Below, piece after piece: positions 23,609 to 35,865 of a stretch of 64,000 nt of DNA. The stretch is from Mycogone perniciosa (lineage: Eukaryota; Ascomycota; Sordariomycetes; Hypocreales; Hypocreaceae). How positions within the stretch are numbered: position 1 is the first letter of the stretch; every line of letters starts with the position of its first letter. The notes beneath the pieces were generated by a model. It had not been told where the DNA came from. It did not search any database and saw nothing but the letters and a program-made list of their open reading frames with translations. The stretch is from positions 108,565 to 172,564 of the forward strand of contig JAOALB010000094.1 of the NCBI GenBank assembly GCA_025331125.1, given 5' to 3'. The translations under genes were made by a program, and so were the position numbers.

Positions 23609-26600
23609 TTAGCGGCTGCCGCCATATTGTCGGTTAGGGGATGGAGAGTGACGTACACGACCGCGTCTACTGTTGGCCTGGTCTTGCGGCGGCATATATC
23701 CCATGTTGGGCATACCTCCCGCGTTTCCACCGTAGCCATATCCGCCCATGCCCATACCAAAACCAGGAGGAGCATATGGAGGTTGGCTACCAGGCATCTG
23801 AGGCATCTGAGGCATCTGGGGCATTTGAGAAGCAGGAGGCGGAATGGCATTGCCATTGGGCATGTTCTGCTGGCGGAATTGATCCATTGGCTGGCCAGGG
23901 TTGCCATAGCCTCCGAAGCCAGGCTGCATAGACGAGAAGCTGTAGTTCATTTGGGGATTCTGTCTATTCATCATGTTTTGTTGATATTGCAACTGCTGCA
24001 TGTTCACGGCAGACGGCATAGACCCGTTGTACACTACCCCTTGACTGAAAGGCGAGTAAGGAGCAAGGTTTGCATCTGCACCGTCGGCTCTCTGTTGACC
24101 AGGTCCGGCCTCAGGATTGATAGGATTGTGGAATGGCCGGTTCGGCTGAGCTGGCTGATTGTGCTGTCCATTTGCCTGCCTCGAAGTTGGACGCTGCCGT
24201 TGCTCTGAGTGAGTGCTAGCATCTCGGTTAGGTCCGGCTGTTCTTGTCGACAAACCGACCTCGTCCATCAAACGCTTGTAGCCCTGGCTGGGCTGCGCCT
24301 TGATCCTGACCAGCACACTCTTCACATTCTCTACAACCTGAACTCGGATACTCTCATCAAAGAATGGAGTCGTGAGCACCTTGAAGATCAGGGTGGCGCC
24401 ACATGCTTGGTCGCTGAGAATAGCCTCCAGGATACGGTCATTAGGCGAGAAGAACAGTGCCTTCAGGATGACGTCTCGAGCATCTGCCTCGGCCTTTTGA
24501 TTGATGACTTTCAGAACAGTGAGATACGCGACCTTGTGGGTACACAAGTGAACCAGGTACGGAACAAGAAGAGGAGCGAGAACTGTCCGACGCTGTGGAA
24601 GATTGCAAGTGTCCAAAAACCAAGTCAACAGAAGAGCACCATTTGCGTTGGTTGCAAGCTGAACGCTGTGAAGAGCAATTGCTGCTGCCAGCATTCGCTG
24701 CTGCTCTTTAGTCGCGTGGTGACTCTCCAGACAGGCTCTCATGGCACGGGCACCATATCGGCCCTGGGCAATCTCCCACATTCGGCTAAGCATGGTCTCG
24801 AAGATGAAGCCGTTGTAAGGGGAACCGAACTTGAGGCATCCCTGCAAGACGTAGTTGCCATACTGATCCAGGAACAAAGGAACTGTGTAGGGTCGGAGAT
24901 GCTCAACGATCATGGACAGTTGGGAGGGAGTCTTGCAAACGTCGATGATCTTCTGAGCTGCCCAAGTACCGTTCTTGTGAATGCCAATTTCGGCCATGTG
25001 AGGGGCAATCTCTGCCAACATAGCATCCCGCAGCGGATCCGAGCAGTGATCAAAGAGCTTCTGGACAACTGTGTTACCCAAGTAGTCGGACGCCAACTCG
25101 GCAATCTCCGGGAGCATGTCCACGGCAATGTTCTCGATCTCTGGCTGGGACAACATCTGATTATCGATTCGTTTTCGGATATCCCTAAGTTTAGGAGCGT
25201 CATGGACCCTTGTGTGGGTGGGCTCTCGGATCGGAGGAATCTCTTCAACAAAGTTGTTGAAGTTGATTGCTGACTGAAGACCGTGCGAGATTCTAATCTT
25301 GTCCTCATCCGATGCGCCAAAGTGGCCAACGATGTCGACTATGTCTGCGGTCATCTCTCGCAAAGGGGGAATAGTTGGCGTGATGTTGCTCAGCGACGTA
25401 GCTGGAGTGCTCTCACCGGCTGTAGCGGCCAAAGCTCCCTGGGCGGCATCTTGGCCCTTTCCGAAAGGATCTGGGCTAGGTGAAGGGAAAGCTCCATCAT
25501 GCCCGGGCGTATTGGAGGCCGACGGGGGCTTAGCAAAGTTGATCCGGATCGGACCAGCTCCAGGGAATATCTCCTTGCCGTTCATGCTTGCCTTGGCAGA
25601 GATAGCACTCTCCACTCTCTCAAAGTTGACAAAACCACAGTTCTTATGTGTGAGGACACGGGCTGAAACGATGGGTCCGTGAGATTTGAACATCTCGATA
25701 AGAGTAGAAGTGGTAGTGGACGTTGGGATACCACCAAGCCAAAGTGCGCTAGTTGGGCCTTCGAGTCCTTGTTCTTCCGCACTGAGCAGCCCAGCGTTAC
25801 GGCTGTTGGATCTGCCGAGGTTCATACCGGCAACTGCCTGGGAAATATCCTCATACTCCTTTTCTTCCTGCAAACGGATTTCAGCCGTAGGCATGGGGTT
25901 GGCAACAGGACCGGGGTTGCTGTTGACGTAAGTCCTCATGAGTCGGCTGCCTGGAGTATCCAAGACACCTGCTGTACGAGCACGAGGCCTGGAAGCCTGG
26001 GTTGCGAAGGCCTGGACAGCCAGGTTATGGTTATGGATGGCCGCATTCGTAGCAGCCAGTTGATCCTGGAGTACAGCCACATACTGGCTTTCAATAGGCA
26101 TTCCATTGTCATCATACTCGTCTTCCTCGTCAGCGTACTTGTCTTTGTTGTTGACCGAGTAGGAGCGGAAGCGACTGGACTGTCGCGTCACATCCAAGTT
26201 AGCCATGTAGGTTGGAGTAGCGAGCTGAGCTCGGACAGGTTGGGGTGTTTCTGCAAGACCAAGGTAATCCAATGTCCTCATATGCACATCGGACTCTCCT
26301 CCGCCGCCCTGCGAAAACTGAGACTGCGCGGGCGAGCTCGGTCCGTTGGAGCCAACACTAGCAATGCTCGCAAGGGTAGAGCCTCGCTCACGACCGACGC
26401 CGGAGGGGTTCCAGCTGCTAAAGATGGAGGGACCGAAAGGTGAAGTTGTGGTGGGCAAGTTCGCAAACGGGCTACGTTGGGGCATAGACCCCGCTCGCAA
26501 CCTAGAGAGAAGAGCTGAGGCACCTGTGTTGTTCTCAGGATGCTCGACGCTCGGGGAAGGCGATTTATTGAAGGGGCTCTGAGACGGTGTGGCGCGGGTA

Positions 26601-27187
26601 GACTTTGCAGGCAAGCCAGGCACGTTCAGCAGGCCGTTGGCCGCTCCCCCAGGAGAGAATCGAGAGGGCACAGTGCCAGCTCGAGCTCGTCGGGTCTGGG
26701 GCAGGCTGTCAGGCGTGGGCAGCTGCATATAATCTGGGAAGCCGTCGGTTGGGGATTCCGGTATGTTTTCTCGGAGAGGAGTCGAATTTCCACTCGTGGG
26801 AGGGCCACCCCAATGGTTTAGAGGCAGACCAGAAACACCCTCCTGAGCTTGAATTTCGCGGGCCCTGTTTGTGTGAAAGAAAAGATTTTGGGTCAGTACA
26901 GCTGCATCAGGCGCCACGGCTTTGAGTTTTCGGGGGGCGTTGGGTTCCACGAACCTTTTGGAAAAGAGCCGGCTGGAGCCCGCCATCTCGTGCGACGGAG
27001 AACCAGCCCCGGATCGCGCGCTCCCGGCCATGATGCTACTCGGATTGGGAAGTCCAAAGGCAGATCTGGCGGATGAGGCCAGAGGGTCGATTGGCGAGTT
27101 GTTGGCAGAGGGCGAGTTGGAGCGGTTTGGGTTGACAGGGTGCGAAGAATAGCCGAGTGCCAAATGATCGGGTCTGGAAGCTGACAT
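23609..27187 (-). CDS. RRM and Pumilio (PUF) RNA-binding protein, Jsn1/Puf2 type
   Basis: A single uninterrupted frame of 1192 residues. The order of domains matches the yeast Puf1(Jsn1)/Puf2 class: a long disordered Ser/Pro-rich N-terminus, an RRM at about residues 480-557 (LWLGGIPTSTTTSTLIEMF as RNP2 region, KNCGFVNFERVESAISA as RNP1 region) and a PUF repeat array at about 660-980 (for example YLGNTVVQKLFDHCSDPLRD, HKNGTWAAQKIIDVCKTPSQ and QYGNYVLQGCLKFGSPYNGF). The C-terminus is Gln/Pro/Met/Gly-rich with a QMPQMPQMPQMPG run. Such proteins bind 3'UTRs of mRNAs, often for membrane-associated proteins, and promote decay or localisation in the cytoplasm. The ATG at 27187 is the first in frame. 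Which yeast paralogue is closest cannot be decided by eye. Confidence 0.92.
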   Translation of the reverse strand: MSASRPDHLALGYSSHPVNPNRSNSPSANNSPIDPLASSARSAFGLPNPSSIMAGSARSGAGSPSHEMAGSSRLFSKRFVEPNAPRKLKAVAPDAAVLTQNLFFHTNRAREIQAQEGVSGLPLNHWGGPPTSGNSTPLRENIPESPTDGFPDYMQLPTPDSLPQTRRARAGTVPSRFSPGGAANGLLNVPGLPAKSTRATPSQSPFNKSPSPSVEHPENNTGASALLSRLRAGSMPQRSPFANLPTTTSPFGPSIFSSWNPSGVGRERGSTLASIASVGSNGPSSPAQSQFSQGGGGESDVHMRTLDYLGLAETPQPVRAQLATPTYMANLDVTRQSSRFRSYSVNNKDKYADEEDEYDDNGMPIESQYVAVLQDQLAATNAAIHNHNLAVQAFATQASRPRARTAGVLDTPGSRLMRTYVNSNPGPVANPMPTAEIRLQEEKEYEDISQAVAGMNLGRSNSRNAGLLSAEEQGLEGPTSALWLGGIPTSTTTSTLIEMFKSHGPIVSARVLTHKNCGFVNFERVESAISAKASMNGKEIFPGAGPIRINFAKPPSASNTPGHDGAFPSPSPDPFGKGQDAAQGALAATAGESTPATSLSNITPTIPPLREMTADIVDIVGHFGASDEDKIRISHGLQSAINFNNFVEEIPPIREPTHTRVHDAPKLRDIRKRIDNQMLSQPEIENIAVDMLPEIAELASDYLGNTVVQKLFDHCSDPLRDAMLAEIAPHMAEIGIHKNGTWAAQKIIDVCKTPSQLSMIVEHLRPYTVPLFLDQYGNYVLQGCLKFGSPYNGFIFETMLSRMWEIAQGRYGARAMRACLESHHATKEQQRMLAAAIALHSVQLATNANGALLLTWFLDTCNLPQRRTVLAPLLVPYLVHLCTHKVAYLTVLKVINQKAEADARDVILKALFFSPNDRILEAILSDQACGATLIFKVLTTPFFDESIRVQVVENVKSVLVRIKAQPSQGYKRLMDEVGLSTRTAGPNRDASTHSEQRQRPTSRQANGQHNQPAQPNRPFHNPINPEAGPGQQRADGADANLAPYSPFSQGVVYNGSMPSAVNMQQLQYQQNMMNRQNPQMNYSFSSMQPGFGGYGNPGQPMDQFRQQNMPNGNAIPPPASQMPQMPQMPQMPGSQPPYAPPGFGMGMGGYGYGGNAGGMPNMGYMPPQDQANSRRGRVRHSPSPNRQYGGSR
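23776..23831 (-). repeat. Short coding repeat (Met-Pro-Gln units)
   Basis: The plus strand reads GGCATCTGA about four times in a row with slight variation. On the coding strand it gives SQMPQMPQMPQMPGS, a slippage-prone, likely disordered linker in the Pumilio protein tail. Confidence 0.7.
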
Positions 27188-27654
27188 TATCGATTATCCA
27201 GGCGGCCGCATGAGATTGTGGCGCAGCGAATTATGGAAGAATGAAATAGAGATATTATTCCGCTCGTATATGCGTCTGGTCTAGGGCGATGCGATGAATG
27301 GGGGTTGCTCGTCGGAGCTGCTGGTCTTGAAGTCAAACAGTCAAAGCGGGATGACGTGGTGTGTGCCGGTCGAACAAGGCCTAGGGCGACGACGAGGGAG
27401 CAATGGAAAAAAAATAAAAAAGGAGGGCAGCCGAGAAAGGCGAAGAAGAAAAGGTCCAGTAGCCTGTATTACAAGGTGATGCTGTGAGAAGCTGGATTGG
27501 CGACCTCAATGTCGAGTATGGGGGCTCTCGCTGGCGGCGGCCGATAGGGCACACAAAGGGGCGAGGATTTGCACGACTCACTCGCTCGTGGGTGATGGCG
27601 ACGAGAGACAGAGAGGGCGGCTCGCGGGGATGGCCGTCCTGGTCGTCGGTGCCC

Positions 27655-27657
<3 letters not shown>

Positions 27658-27687
<30 letters not shown>
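27658..27687. repeat. (GA)15 microsatellite
   Basis: Thirty bases of uninterrupted GA dinucleotide in the probable promoter or 5'UTR of the Pumilio gene, about 470 bases upstream of its ATG. GA/CT tracts are common in fungal promoters, where they disfavour nucleosomes. Confidence 0.95.
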
Positions 27688-27691
<4 letters not shown>

Positions 27692-28041
27692 GCGCAAGCA
27701 GAAGAAAGGGGAGGAGGGCAGAAACGAAACCGTGATCAATATACAGGCCTCATGGAGGATGAGGAGGTTGATGATGGGGCCTGGAGAAGGTGAAGGAGTT
27801 GCAAAAAATGCAGGGTTGAGAGTGCTTTGGGATGCTGTCGGTGGTGTGTGTGCTAGCCTGCTACAGGTAGTAGTGGTAGTGGTGCTGCTAAGCCGCCTAG
27901 CACTGGGACCTGACTGGTAAACTGAGACGCTGGGGCTTGGCCTGACAGCTGCTTCTATTTTATGAGCAGACCGGCACAGCTACTAGGTAACACTCCATAC
28001 TCCATCGGTACTAGCTAAAAGGGGGAAATGGCCCTGAGAAA

Positions 28042-28104
28042 CACTGTGCTATGCTATACTGTGCTGTGCTCTGCTACGCTGTGCTCTACTACGCTGTGCT
28101 ATGC
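28042..28104. repeat. Imperfect CTGTGCT(A)(T/C) minisatellite
   Basis: About six head-to-tail units of 8-13 bases share the core CTGTGCT or CTCTGCTACG. It reads as CTGTGCTATG, CTATACTGTG, CTGTGCTCTG, CTACGCTGTG and so on. The tract is non-coding. Confidence 0.85.
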
Positions 28105-28929
28105 CTCGCGAGCTTTTCGAAGCACTCCCAACTTTGGACGGCATTTATCATCTGGTTTGCTGGACCATTTGCACAACTGGTGAGGGGGGGATATATGGGT
28201 GTATGTACGTACTTCGTACTTTGTACAAGTACCTATTAGTACCTTTAGTAGTAACTCTGTGAGAAGAGAAGAGGGGGAGGATGAGATGAGTCGCATCGAG
28301 TGACCAGTCGAGAGTCGAGCCCAGAGCTCACTCCGCACTGATCAGCGTCTTGTCTCCTCAAGTCTACGAGTACCTACGGAGTACGGAGTACGAAGCACTG
28401 TGCTCTGTTATCCTCCAGCCATACTTCGTAGGTCCTCGGTAGAACTTTGGCAACTCCTTATTTTAGTTTCAGCGTCTTGCCTAAGCTGAGCAAAAACAAA
28501 GGTCAGGTGAGCAATACATGCATATTACCTACTTCGTACATACACACATGTACGGATAGTATAGTATTCCTCTCCCAACTGCATGCAATGCTTGTTGGGG
28601 TTGAGGGTCGATACGGAGTACATATCTGTACATATTAATAGCACAGGGGCTGATACCCAACTAAAATAAAAGTGAGAAAGAGGGCGGAAGCACGCGAGCC
28701 ATTGTCGTGAATCCTACCCCCTGAAAGAGCTGCCTCTTTTTTCTCTGGGTTGAACCAACTTATGCCGTGGGTAGATACTGCTTCCACCTATCATTCTTCA
28801 TAATCGGTAACCCACGAAGATTTCACGGCTGCCCTATCTATGGAGCCACTTATTCACAGGTCGATTTCCTCCCAGCTCGTAAGCTGGTGCTCGACACCAA
28901 CGCGGCCATATCAGGAACGCGGCCATCCG

Positions 28930-29060
28930 CGTTTTCTATAGCTATAGCCAGTAATAAATTTATAATAACAATACAGTTAAAATTATTTATTTAATTCTCT
29001 GTTGCCTAATATTTTTTATAGATTTAAAAAATATACTCTTAATAGAATAATCTTTTTTTT
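28930..29060. mobile_element. AT-rich island, possible decayed transposon fragment
   Basis: The stretch is nearly all A/T (TATAGCTATAG, AATAAATTTATAATAAC, ATTTTTTATAGATTTAAAAAATATAC) inside balanced-composition DNA. It is preceded by the direct pair AACGCGGCCAT at 28899 and 28916. By hand count TpA slightly exceeds ApT, weakly suggestive of repeat-induced point mutation. No transposase frame or clear terminal repeat is visible, so the assignment is tentative. Confidence 0.25.
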
Positions 29061-30604
29061 TGAGTGATGCTATTCATACAGATGGTCTATGCGCCACCCA
29101 CGACAATCTCCCTACAGCTCCTTGCATAGAGATAGAGACCAAAGACCTAACAACCATAAGAGTCGCAATAACCACAACGGTCAAGGCCAATACACCAGTC
29201 ACAGGGAGAGCGAGGGCGACCACTTATACGCCGACTAGACCCTTCACCATTTAAGATAAATAACACTGCTGGCTTACAGCAGACGCCACAGAGCTCTAGA
29301 TCGTCTCGGCTTTTTAGGGGCCGCGGAGGCTCGCAGGTCGCCAAAACATCACAACGACAAAGCCGTGTCTCGGCTACAGCTTTGGCTTATAAGAGGGGAT
29401 TGATGAAATTGTGCTAGCCATATAATAGCCAGGAGAATACGGAGTAGTCGGCCTTGATGTAGAGTAGATAGAAGGGATAGCTAATATTTGCCAGCCCAGT
29501 TGTCACACCTCACTGTCTCAAATACCATTGCTTCGTACGGAGCACCAAAGAAGCAAACACCTATTATTATTTAACCCAAACCTATCCCAACACCGCCTAC
29601 TCGTAAAGTCTACGCGCCAAGCCGAGTAAACAACGAGGCTCACCAACCAACATTCAACTCTGCCCCCATTGGCCGCGCCGTGGCCCTCGCTGAGCGGCAG
29701 ACGCGATGCCATGCATGCATCCCCATCATTACTGCGCTCGCCAATCAGCACTCCTTACGTGGTGATAGGATGAGTGAGATCCGCCTAAACAGCCATTCCG
29801 ACACGCGCTTCGTCTTCTTGGCTTTTGCCCCCTATTGCCTACATGATGAGGCAAAGCTTAGCAGTAGTAGTGCGTTCTCCATAGTACTCGTACCCGTGGC
29901 ATGTCGCATGTAATACTCCGTGCTTCGTAGAGGATGGTGAACTGTTGGTGAGAAATAGCCGCCCAACGGAACAGCCGGCAGAAGCCAGACTCGCCGATGA
30001 CGAATGAATGCTCATGTGTACTTCGTATGTACGGAGCTAATGTGACATGGAAAATTGAAGTCGTGGCCGCTTCCCAAGGCTCATTTGACAAGTTTGCCAT
30101 GGGTCAACCTAATTGCCATTGGAACGAGGTTGGTTGTTCATAAATGGACACTGGGACTGTCTGATAACATTCAGCGGCCTCACGCCATCACCATGTTGCC
30201 AGATCTGTTTATTTGTTCTATACCCTATGAATCTACATCTGGAAGCATGGCACCCAAAATAGAGGTCGTGGACTCTGTTGGAGCGTGAACTCCTTGAGGC
30301 GTAGGCCATCCTTAGAAACCTGTCGCTCTATCCAAGCCTCAGGAAACCTCAAGGCTCCACCAATACTTCATACATCAGTTGTGTTGTGTGCAGACGTCTC
30401 AAGCCGTGCAAGACGACATGGGTAAGCAAGCACAGAGCAAGAAAATTAGATCCTAACCCAAAACGCCAACCCACCAATGAATCAAGGATATCAGCATTAT
30501 TCTTTGCCTGCCAAAAGAACCGCCAACAAAAAAGGCAAAAATACCGGCAACATCGGGGCGTGATGGTGCTTCATTTATCTTTCAAACTCATGCATTAGAT
30601 ATCC

Positions 30605-33213
30605 TTATTTAGCGTGCTTTTTGAACGCCAGCAGCTCCGCCAAGCTTGCCAGTCCGCAGCCGTGTTTCAGGAAATCGTGGGCCAACAAATCATCTGCCGA
30701 GGCCCGGTACTTGACATCGACACAGAGACAGACGGAAAGGAAAGCTTTGAGCTCCTTACTCAGCTTCTCCGGCTTCTTAAGTCGCGGTGTTCCGTTTGTC
30801 GCGATGAGATACAGAGCCTTGAGTGGCTCTTCATTAAGGTAGGGTGGTTCTGATTCAATCATCTCAATCGCCATGATGCCCAGCGACCAGATATCCACCT
30901 TTGGTCCATACTCCTTCTGCTTGACAACCTCGGGCGCCATCCAGTATGGCGTTCCAACCATAGTTGCTCTCTTGGATTTGGCCTCCGTCAGCTTGGCGCA
31001 AAATCCAAAATCGGCTGGACAAGGTTAGCATTTCATGTTCCCCCCCTTGCGGCGTACTTGCATCACTTACTAATCTTGACATTTCCGCGGGCATCTAGCA
31101 GGACATTGTCGCTCTTGATGTCTCGGTGGATGATACTCTGAGCATGAAGATGCTGTAAACCTCGGCAAGTCTGAAGGGGAAATTGTGTTAGTCTCGACTT
31201 TTTCTTCCAAACAACTAGGTTAGAGCAAGGGCTTACCTCATGACAGATAGTGGAAATCTGCTCTTCCGATATCGAAGGATTGTTATCAATTACGTCTGTA
31301 AGAGCGCCTCCCTCCATGAACTCCATGACAACCCAAAGCTCAGCATAATTATTTCGAAGGAACGCGTCAAGGAAGTTGACAATGTTCTTATGCCGGCTGT
31401 CCTTCATGACCATAATCTCATTCACAATCAACTCCTTTCGTGGCTGATGAGCAAGATCCATCTGCTTAATGGCTACCTGGGCCCTAGGGCCTTGTTGACG
31501 CAATATGTCACGGGCAACTCCCACAGCTGTGTCCTTGATCTTGGCAACATATACCGAGCCAGATGCACCCTGCCCGATCTTTTTCTGTTTAGAATACGAG
31601 AGATTGGGGTCTTCCTTAGATACGGCTTCTTTCAGCTTGGCCATAACTTCGTTCTCTGACATGGTCGACATGCGCACATCCTGTTTACGCTCGGCAGGCG
31701 TTTGCTTGGCTGGCGCTGCTTCAGCCGGTTTGGTATCTGCTTGAGCTTGGGGCTGAGTAGGCTTAGGCGCAACATTCAGCGGCTTAACAGGAGCAGGCAA
31801 GCGTGTGGAAGCCTGTGTTTGACCCTGCGGCTGTCTTGGCTGAGACGCTTGGCTGCCATTGGGGGCTCGAGAAGCATTAGAGCTGGCCGGGCTGTCGGTA
31901 CGTTGCCGTGAAGCCTGACCTGTTGGATCCCGTGTGGAGCTCGAGCTTGACTGTGGAACCACAGGAGGCCGCGTTGATGCAGCAGTCGGAGGTGACGGCG
32001 CTGGCCGTTGAGCTCGAAGGGCACTGGCAGCCTGGGTTGCAGACTTTGGCGCCGGGGGAGCCGCTCTTGTTGGATTGAATCTATCAGTAGATGAGGGGCT
32101 TGAGTTGCCGTATCCCCCGCCAATCTCCTGCTGGGCTAATGGGACTTTGGTCTTTGGGAGAGAAGCGTTGTATTCCTCCAGCTCTCTTCGCTCTCGCTCC
32201 TCTGCTTCACGCTGCTTTCTCTTCTGCTCTTCCCTCAACACATCCGGAGACACATAATTCGGTGACATGTTCTGCATTTGCTGGCGCTGTTGTTGGTGCT
32301 GATGCTCATTCGGAGTTGGGCGCCTTTGGCTATTGCTACTGGACTGAGGGGGTGTCGTATTGTAGCCAGGGCGTTGAGAGTTGCTAGGAGGAGCTGGGCG
32401 AGGGGGGGCTACCGAACTGCCGCCCCCAAGTCCAAGCTGCTTGTTCGGAGCAGACGGCATACCGGCAAACTGATTATCGGCCTTATTCGCCAAGTCCGTC
32501 GTGTAAAAGTCCAAGACCTCGAAGACAGCTTCAGGGTTCCGTTCATAGTCTTCCTTGGTGATTGCCGACGAATTGAGCAGCTTCGACCACTCCGGCGGCA
32601 ACCCAACAAACTCTCCGGTCTGGGGGTCGAAGCCAACGTGGACGGCGTGGGAGAAATTGGTTGGATTGCTTACACCACCCATGCCGGGGCACGCTCCGTA
32701 GATGAAGTCGATCCACTCATAAAGATCATCATCGCTCTTGACCTTGATCTGGAGCGTTTTTGTGTGGCCATCATCATCACCTGGGCTCGTAGATGCTCCG
32801 TCTGGCTTCCGCTTGATCTCAAAGATGGTCCCGGCAGCCTCTACTCTGCCGACGTTGACCACATCCTTCAAGTAAAGCGTGTATGATACTTTGCCACCCT
32901 CCGTTTTATGGAAGTCTAGAGACTCTTTGCGGAGAATCAGGTACTTTTGTTTCCAAGGCTGGATGAAGTTCTTGCTCTCCTTGACCGAAGCCCACCCTTC
33001 CTTTCTTACAGCCACTCCTCCCATGCCATCGGTATTGTTGGTCTGCTGGCGGGCAATCGGCAGTGATATTGTGGAGCCCGTATACGTGGATGTTGCGGTG
33101 CTACGGATCGGGGAGATGGCCATGTTGGCCATGCTTCCCGGTAAGTTAGTACTCGGTGTTAGGTTGAGTCGTGGTCTGTCGGTAGGAGGTCGAGGCGCCG
33201 GGCCGGGGTTCAT
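30605..33213 (-). CDS. CLA4: PAK-family serine/threonine kinase Cla4 (PH-CRIB-kinase)
   Basis: Cla4-type kinases are effectors of Cdc42/Rac GTPases controlling polarity, septin assembly, cytokinesis and, in pathogens, infection structures. Exons are 31237-33213, 31071-31170 and 30605-31014, about 828 residues. A PH domain spans ~68-165 (KEGWASVKESKNFIQPWKQK), which separates Cla4 from Ste20-type PAKs. A CRIB motif follows at ~180-197 (VSNPTNFSHAVHVGFD). After a long Pro/Ser/Gln linker the kinase domain begins near residue 541 (IGQGASGSVYVAKI). It shows AIKQMDL (VAIK lysine), IIHRDIKSDNVLL, then across the second intron VKITDFGFCAKLTEAKSKR, VGTPYWMAPEVV and IWSLGIMAIEM. Introns cut the kinase domain just before TCRGLQHLHAQ and inside KITDFG. 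All catalytic residues are present. Confidence 0.95.
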
Positions 33214-35865
33214 AAACTGGCCGGTCGAATAAATACTGAAGCCGAATTAGTGTCTAGGCATCATCGAAGCGGTCTGTTAACGGGTGCAACTCGGGGCAAT
33301 GGGGCAGAGTCAGTGGCTGGGTGTCAATGGCGTTTGATAGCAATGCACCAAATGAACAGCAACTGGACCCAGAGCATCCATGTGACCAAAGAGGCAACTT
33401 CATCCCGACTCCCAACCGTCAGGAGTGCCGGCCAACCAGCACTCCGGCCATTGGAAGGGACCGAACAGTTCCCAATTGTCATCCTCCGACATGAAGACCA
33501 GACCCAATAGCTGCACCACGCCGAGGGGCTTGCTGCCGACAACGTTGCAGAATGATGTACCCGGTATAACGTACCTATTCTGAGCCATATCGAATTAAAG
33601 TAAACGTGTAAAACCGTGGGTATCTTGTGTGTAAATGCCTCTATATTCTGCAGCGCAAGGCCCGGGGGTTCTCTGCGTTGGAATGGCGGAAGACGTTGTC
33701 AGATTGGCGACGGGACTCGCTACCGTATCAATGTCGACAAATGCCCAATCGATCAATAAACGCGCAAACGAGCAGCGAGTTGCAATCCTGAGGAGCAGCC
33801 GCACGTTGTTGCGCCGACGCTGGCTGGCTCGCTCAGGTCGGTAATAGGAGGGGTGTCTGCTGGCACATGTAGCTGAAGGCGGCTTTCACTCCCAAGTTCG
33901 CTGAGTCGTCTCGAGGAGGCGCAGAAAGGGGGACCAGAGGCTTCAGGCGAATGGCCGTCTTTCTGCGCGAGATGCTCGGTCGCTACGGAAATGCGCAGGC
34001 GACTATTTCTGGATCGCCGAGATTCGTCAAGAACGCAAACATGCAGAGAGGAGAGAGGGAGAGAGGAGGAGTGGGATGTGAGAAGAAAGAGGATTGAGAG
34101 ATAGAACGGGGAGAGCGGGAGGGAACAGCTGCACCAACGAACCAGCTGTCTCTAGGAGTCCTGAGTACGGAGTACGGAGTACTACTAACCAACCTCTGAA
34201 CCACAGGGCATGGCGCTGGTCGCGGTACTTACGCCGCCACCCACCGCACTATGGCGGTGGAGGTAGCGTCTGGTGGTGAGAACCTCCGAGATGGAGAAAC
34301 AGGGTGTGGGGAAAGTCGCGACAGGGGACTCACAGGGCCAGTGCGGAAGGCCACACCCGTTGTTGGCTCAGGTGGGGTGGAATTGCCGCCACCAAAACCC
34401 CTGAAGAAGCTGTGAGGTTAGGGACCAAGTGGGTGACAATGAAAAATGGACTGATGATCACTTTTCTGAATTTCTATACGGAGTATGGAGTATGGAGTAC
34501 TCGTACTAGGATCAAGACCTTTTATCATCGCATCACAGCGTTGCAGCGATATGGGCATTTTGCGGTCTGCTTTTCCGTTATCCACCTCGGGACGTTGACC
34601 TGAAATCACCATTGGAGAGGAGAGTCTCCAAGACTTTAGAGAAATGCGCCTTAGTACGAAGTATTACTCTCTAGTGCTCTGTGGCCAGTCGTCAGTAGCC
34701 AGTTGTTTTTTCTCCAAGGCCCTCATTCTCTTCCCTCGCCAAGTAAAATGACGAGCCTTTTCAAGCCTGCCTTGGCGGACACGAGATTTCTGGCCCCTAA
34801 TACTCGTATGTAGATGCTGGTTCAAGGCATGTTCCGTTTCATGGACACGTGCTCCAGTCCAGGGAATTTCAAAACGGTGCCGATATGATGGACGGCAAGG
34901 GGGTATCCCTGCGTAAGGCGTCGTTTTAGAAGCCTTTTCGAATCAAATTGAGGTGCTTCGCACTAGTACGAAGTACTCTGTTGACTTCATAATACACGTA
35001 GGCCAAGAGTAGTAGGCGTGCTCGCCAGCAAACCTGTCCGTTTCATGCTCATCCGAGAGACGTCTTTGGTGAACATCTTTGCAGAGTCGCTAATAGGTCA
35101 AACACTCACCAAAAAAGCGAAATCAAAATACAATCTCGTATCTGCTAGAAATTCTTATTAAGCCACCCACACGCATCCAGAGCCCGGGGGCCTGACCAAC
35201 CAAGGAAAAGGGGTTGATGAAACACCTTCATGTTCAAAAGCATTCTCATCTGAATTGCCCCTCATCAACCACTTAGAGGACAATACCCCTGTCTCCGGAA
35301 AGGCAGGGGTCGTTTCGATGAACAGCCTGCAAACCCATTCAACAACGGCCTGTCGCGTGACGGACATCTGCACAGCCATCGAGTAACACTACACACATGC
35401 AACACTGTCGATACTGCGGCTGCCGCTACGGCAAGGCTGTGATGCAAGGGAGCCGTTGCAGATCTGCCTCTGTCTCTACTGAGAAGGACCCTCATATCTG
35501 ATCTGTCGTCATTCTCGTGCACGTCCGTAGCCAGTGATTACCTATCAGTATTTATTATTAGCACACAGACCAAATTCGTTTGATCCATCGAGCAACGCCC
35601 GAAGAACCTGTGTTTCAAGGGGATCCAACTCTGAAATCTGACTCATCCCCTCGCTTGCATATTTGCTTGTACACATACCATCTTTCTCCATAGACATGGC
35701 AATTACTACTCGTAGTCTTTAGATGAACATTATCTAGAATAGGTTCTAAATACATCCTCTAGTAGTCTGTGGCCAGGCCTCCAAACGGCCGATTACGCCT
35801 GTTTTTTTTCGCCAAACTCGTTTTTACAGAGTGAATCCATTTTCCAGTACCACTATTATTCTGCC
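33214..35865. other. Intergenic 2.7 kb, promoter of CLA4 and 3' flank of GRS1
   Basis: No coding gene is visible. A purine-rich AGAGAGGAG tract lies at 34046-34090. Tandem copies of the dispersed motif occur at 34163-34182 (GAGTACGGAGTACGGAGTAC) and, with a GGAGTAT variant, at 34476-34506; single copies sit near 34653 and 34966. The first 500 bases upstream of CLA4 lack long open frames and are the likely promoter. Confidence 0.45.

Larger units (their letters stand above)
27188..30604. other. Intergenic 3.4 kb with simple repeats and dispersed motifs
   Basis: The interval lies upstream of the Pumilio gene and downstream of CLA4. It holds a (GA)n tract at 27658-27687, a TAG/TGG tract at 27868-27890, a CTGTGCT minisatellite at 28042-28104, several copies of the TACGGAGTA-type motif (for example 28374-28395 and 30016-30038) and an AT-rich island at 28930-29060. 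None of the small open frames shows a protein domain. Confidence 0.5.

Noticed and set aside
24209..25273. 354-codon plus-strand open frame
   Set aside because: Antisense to the Pumilio repeat array; no domain, start is not supported and the opposite strand is clearly coding.
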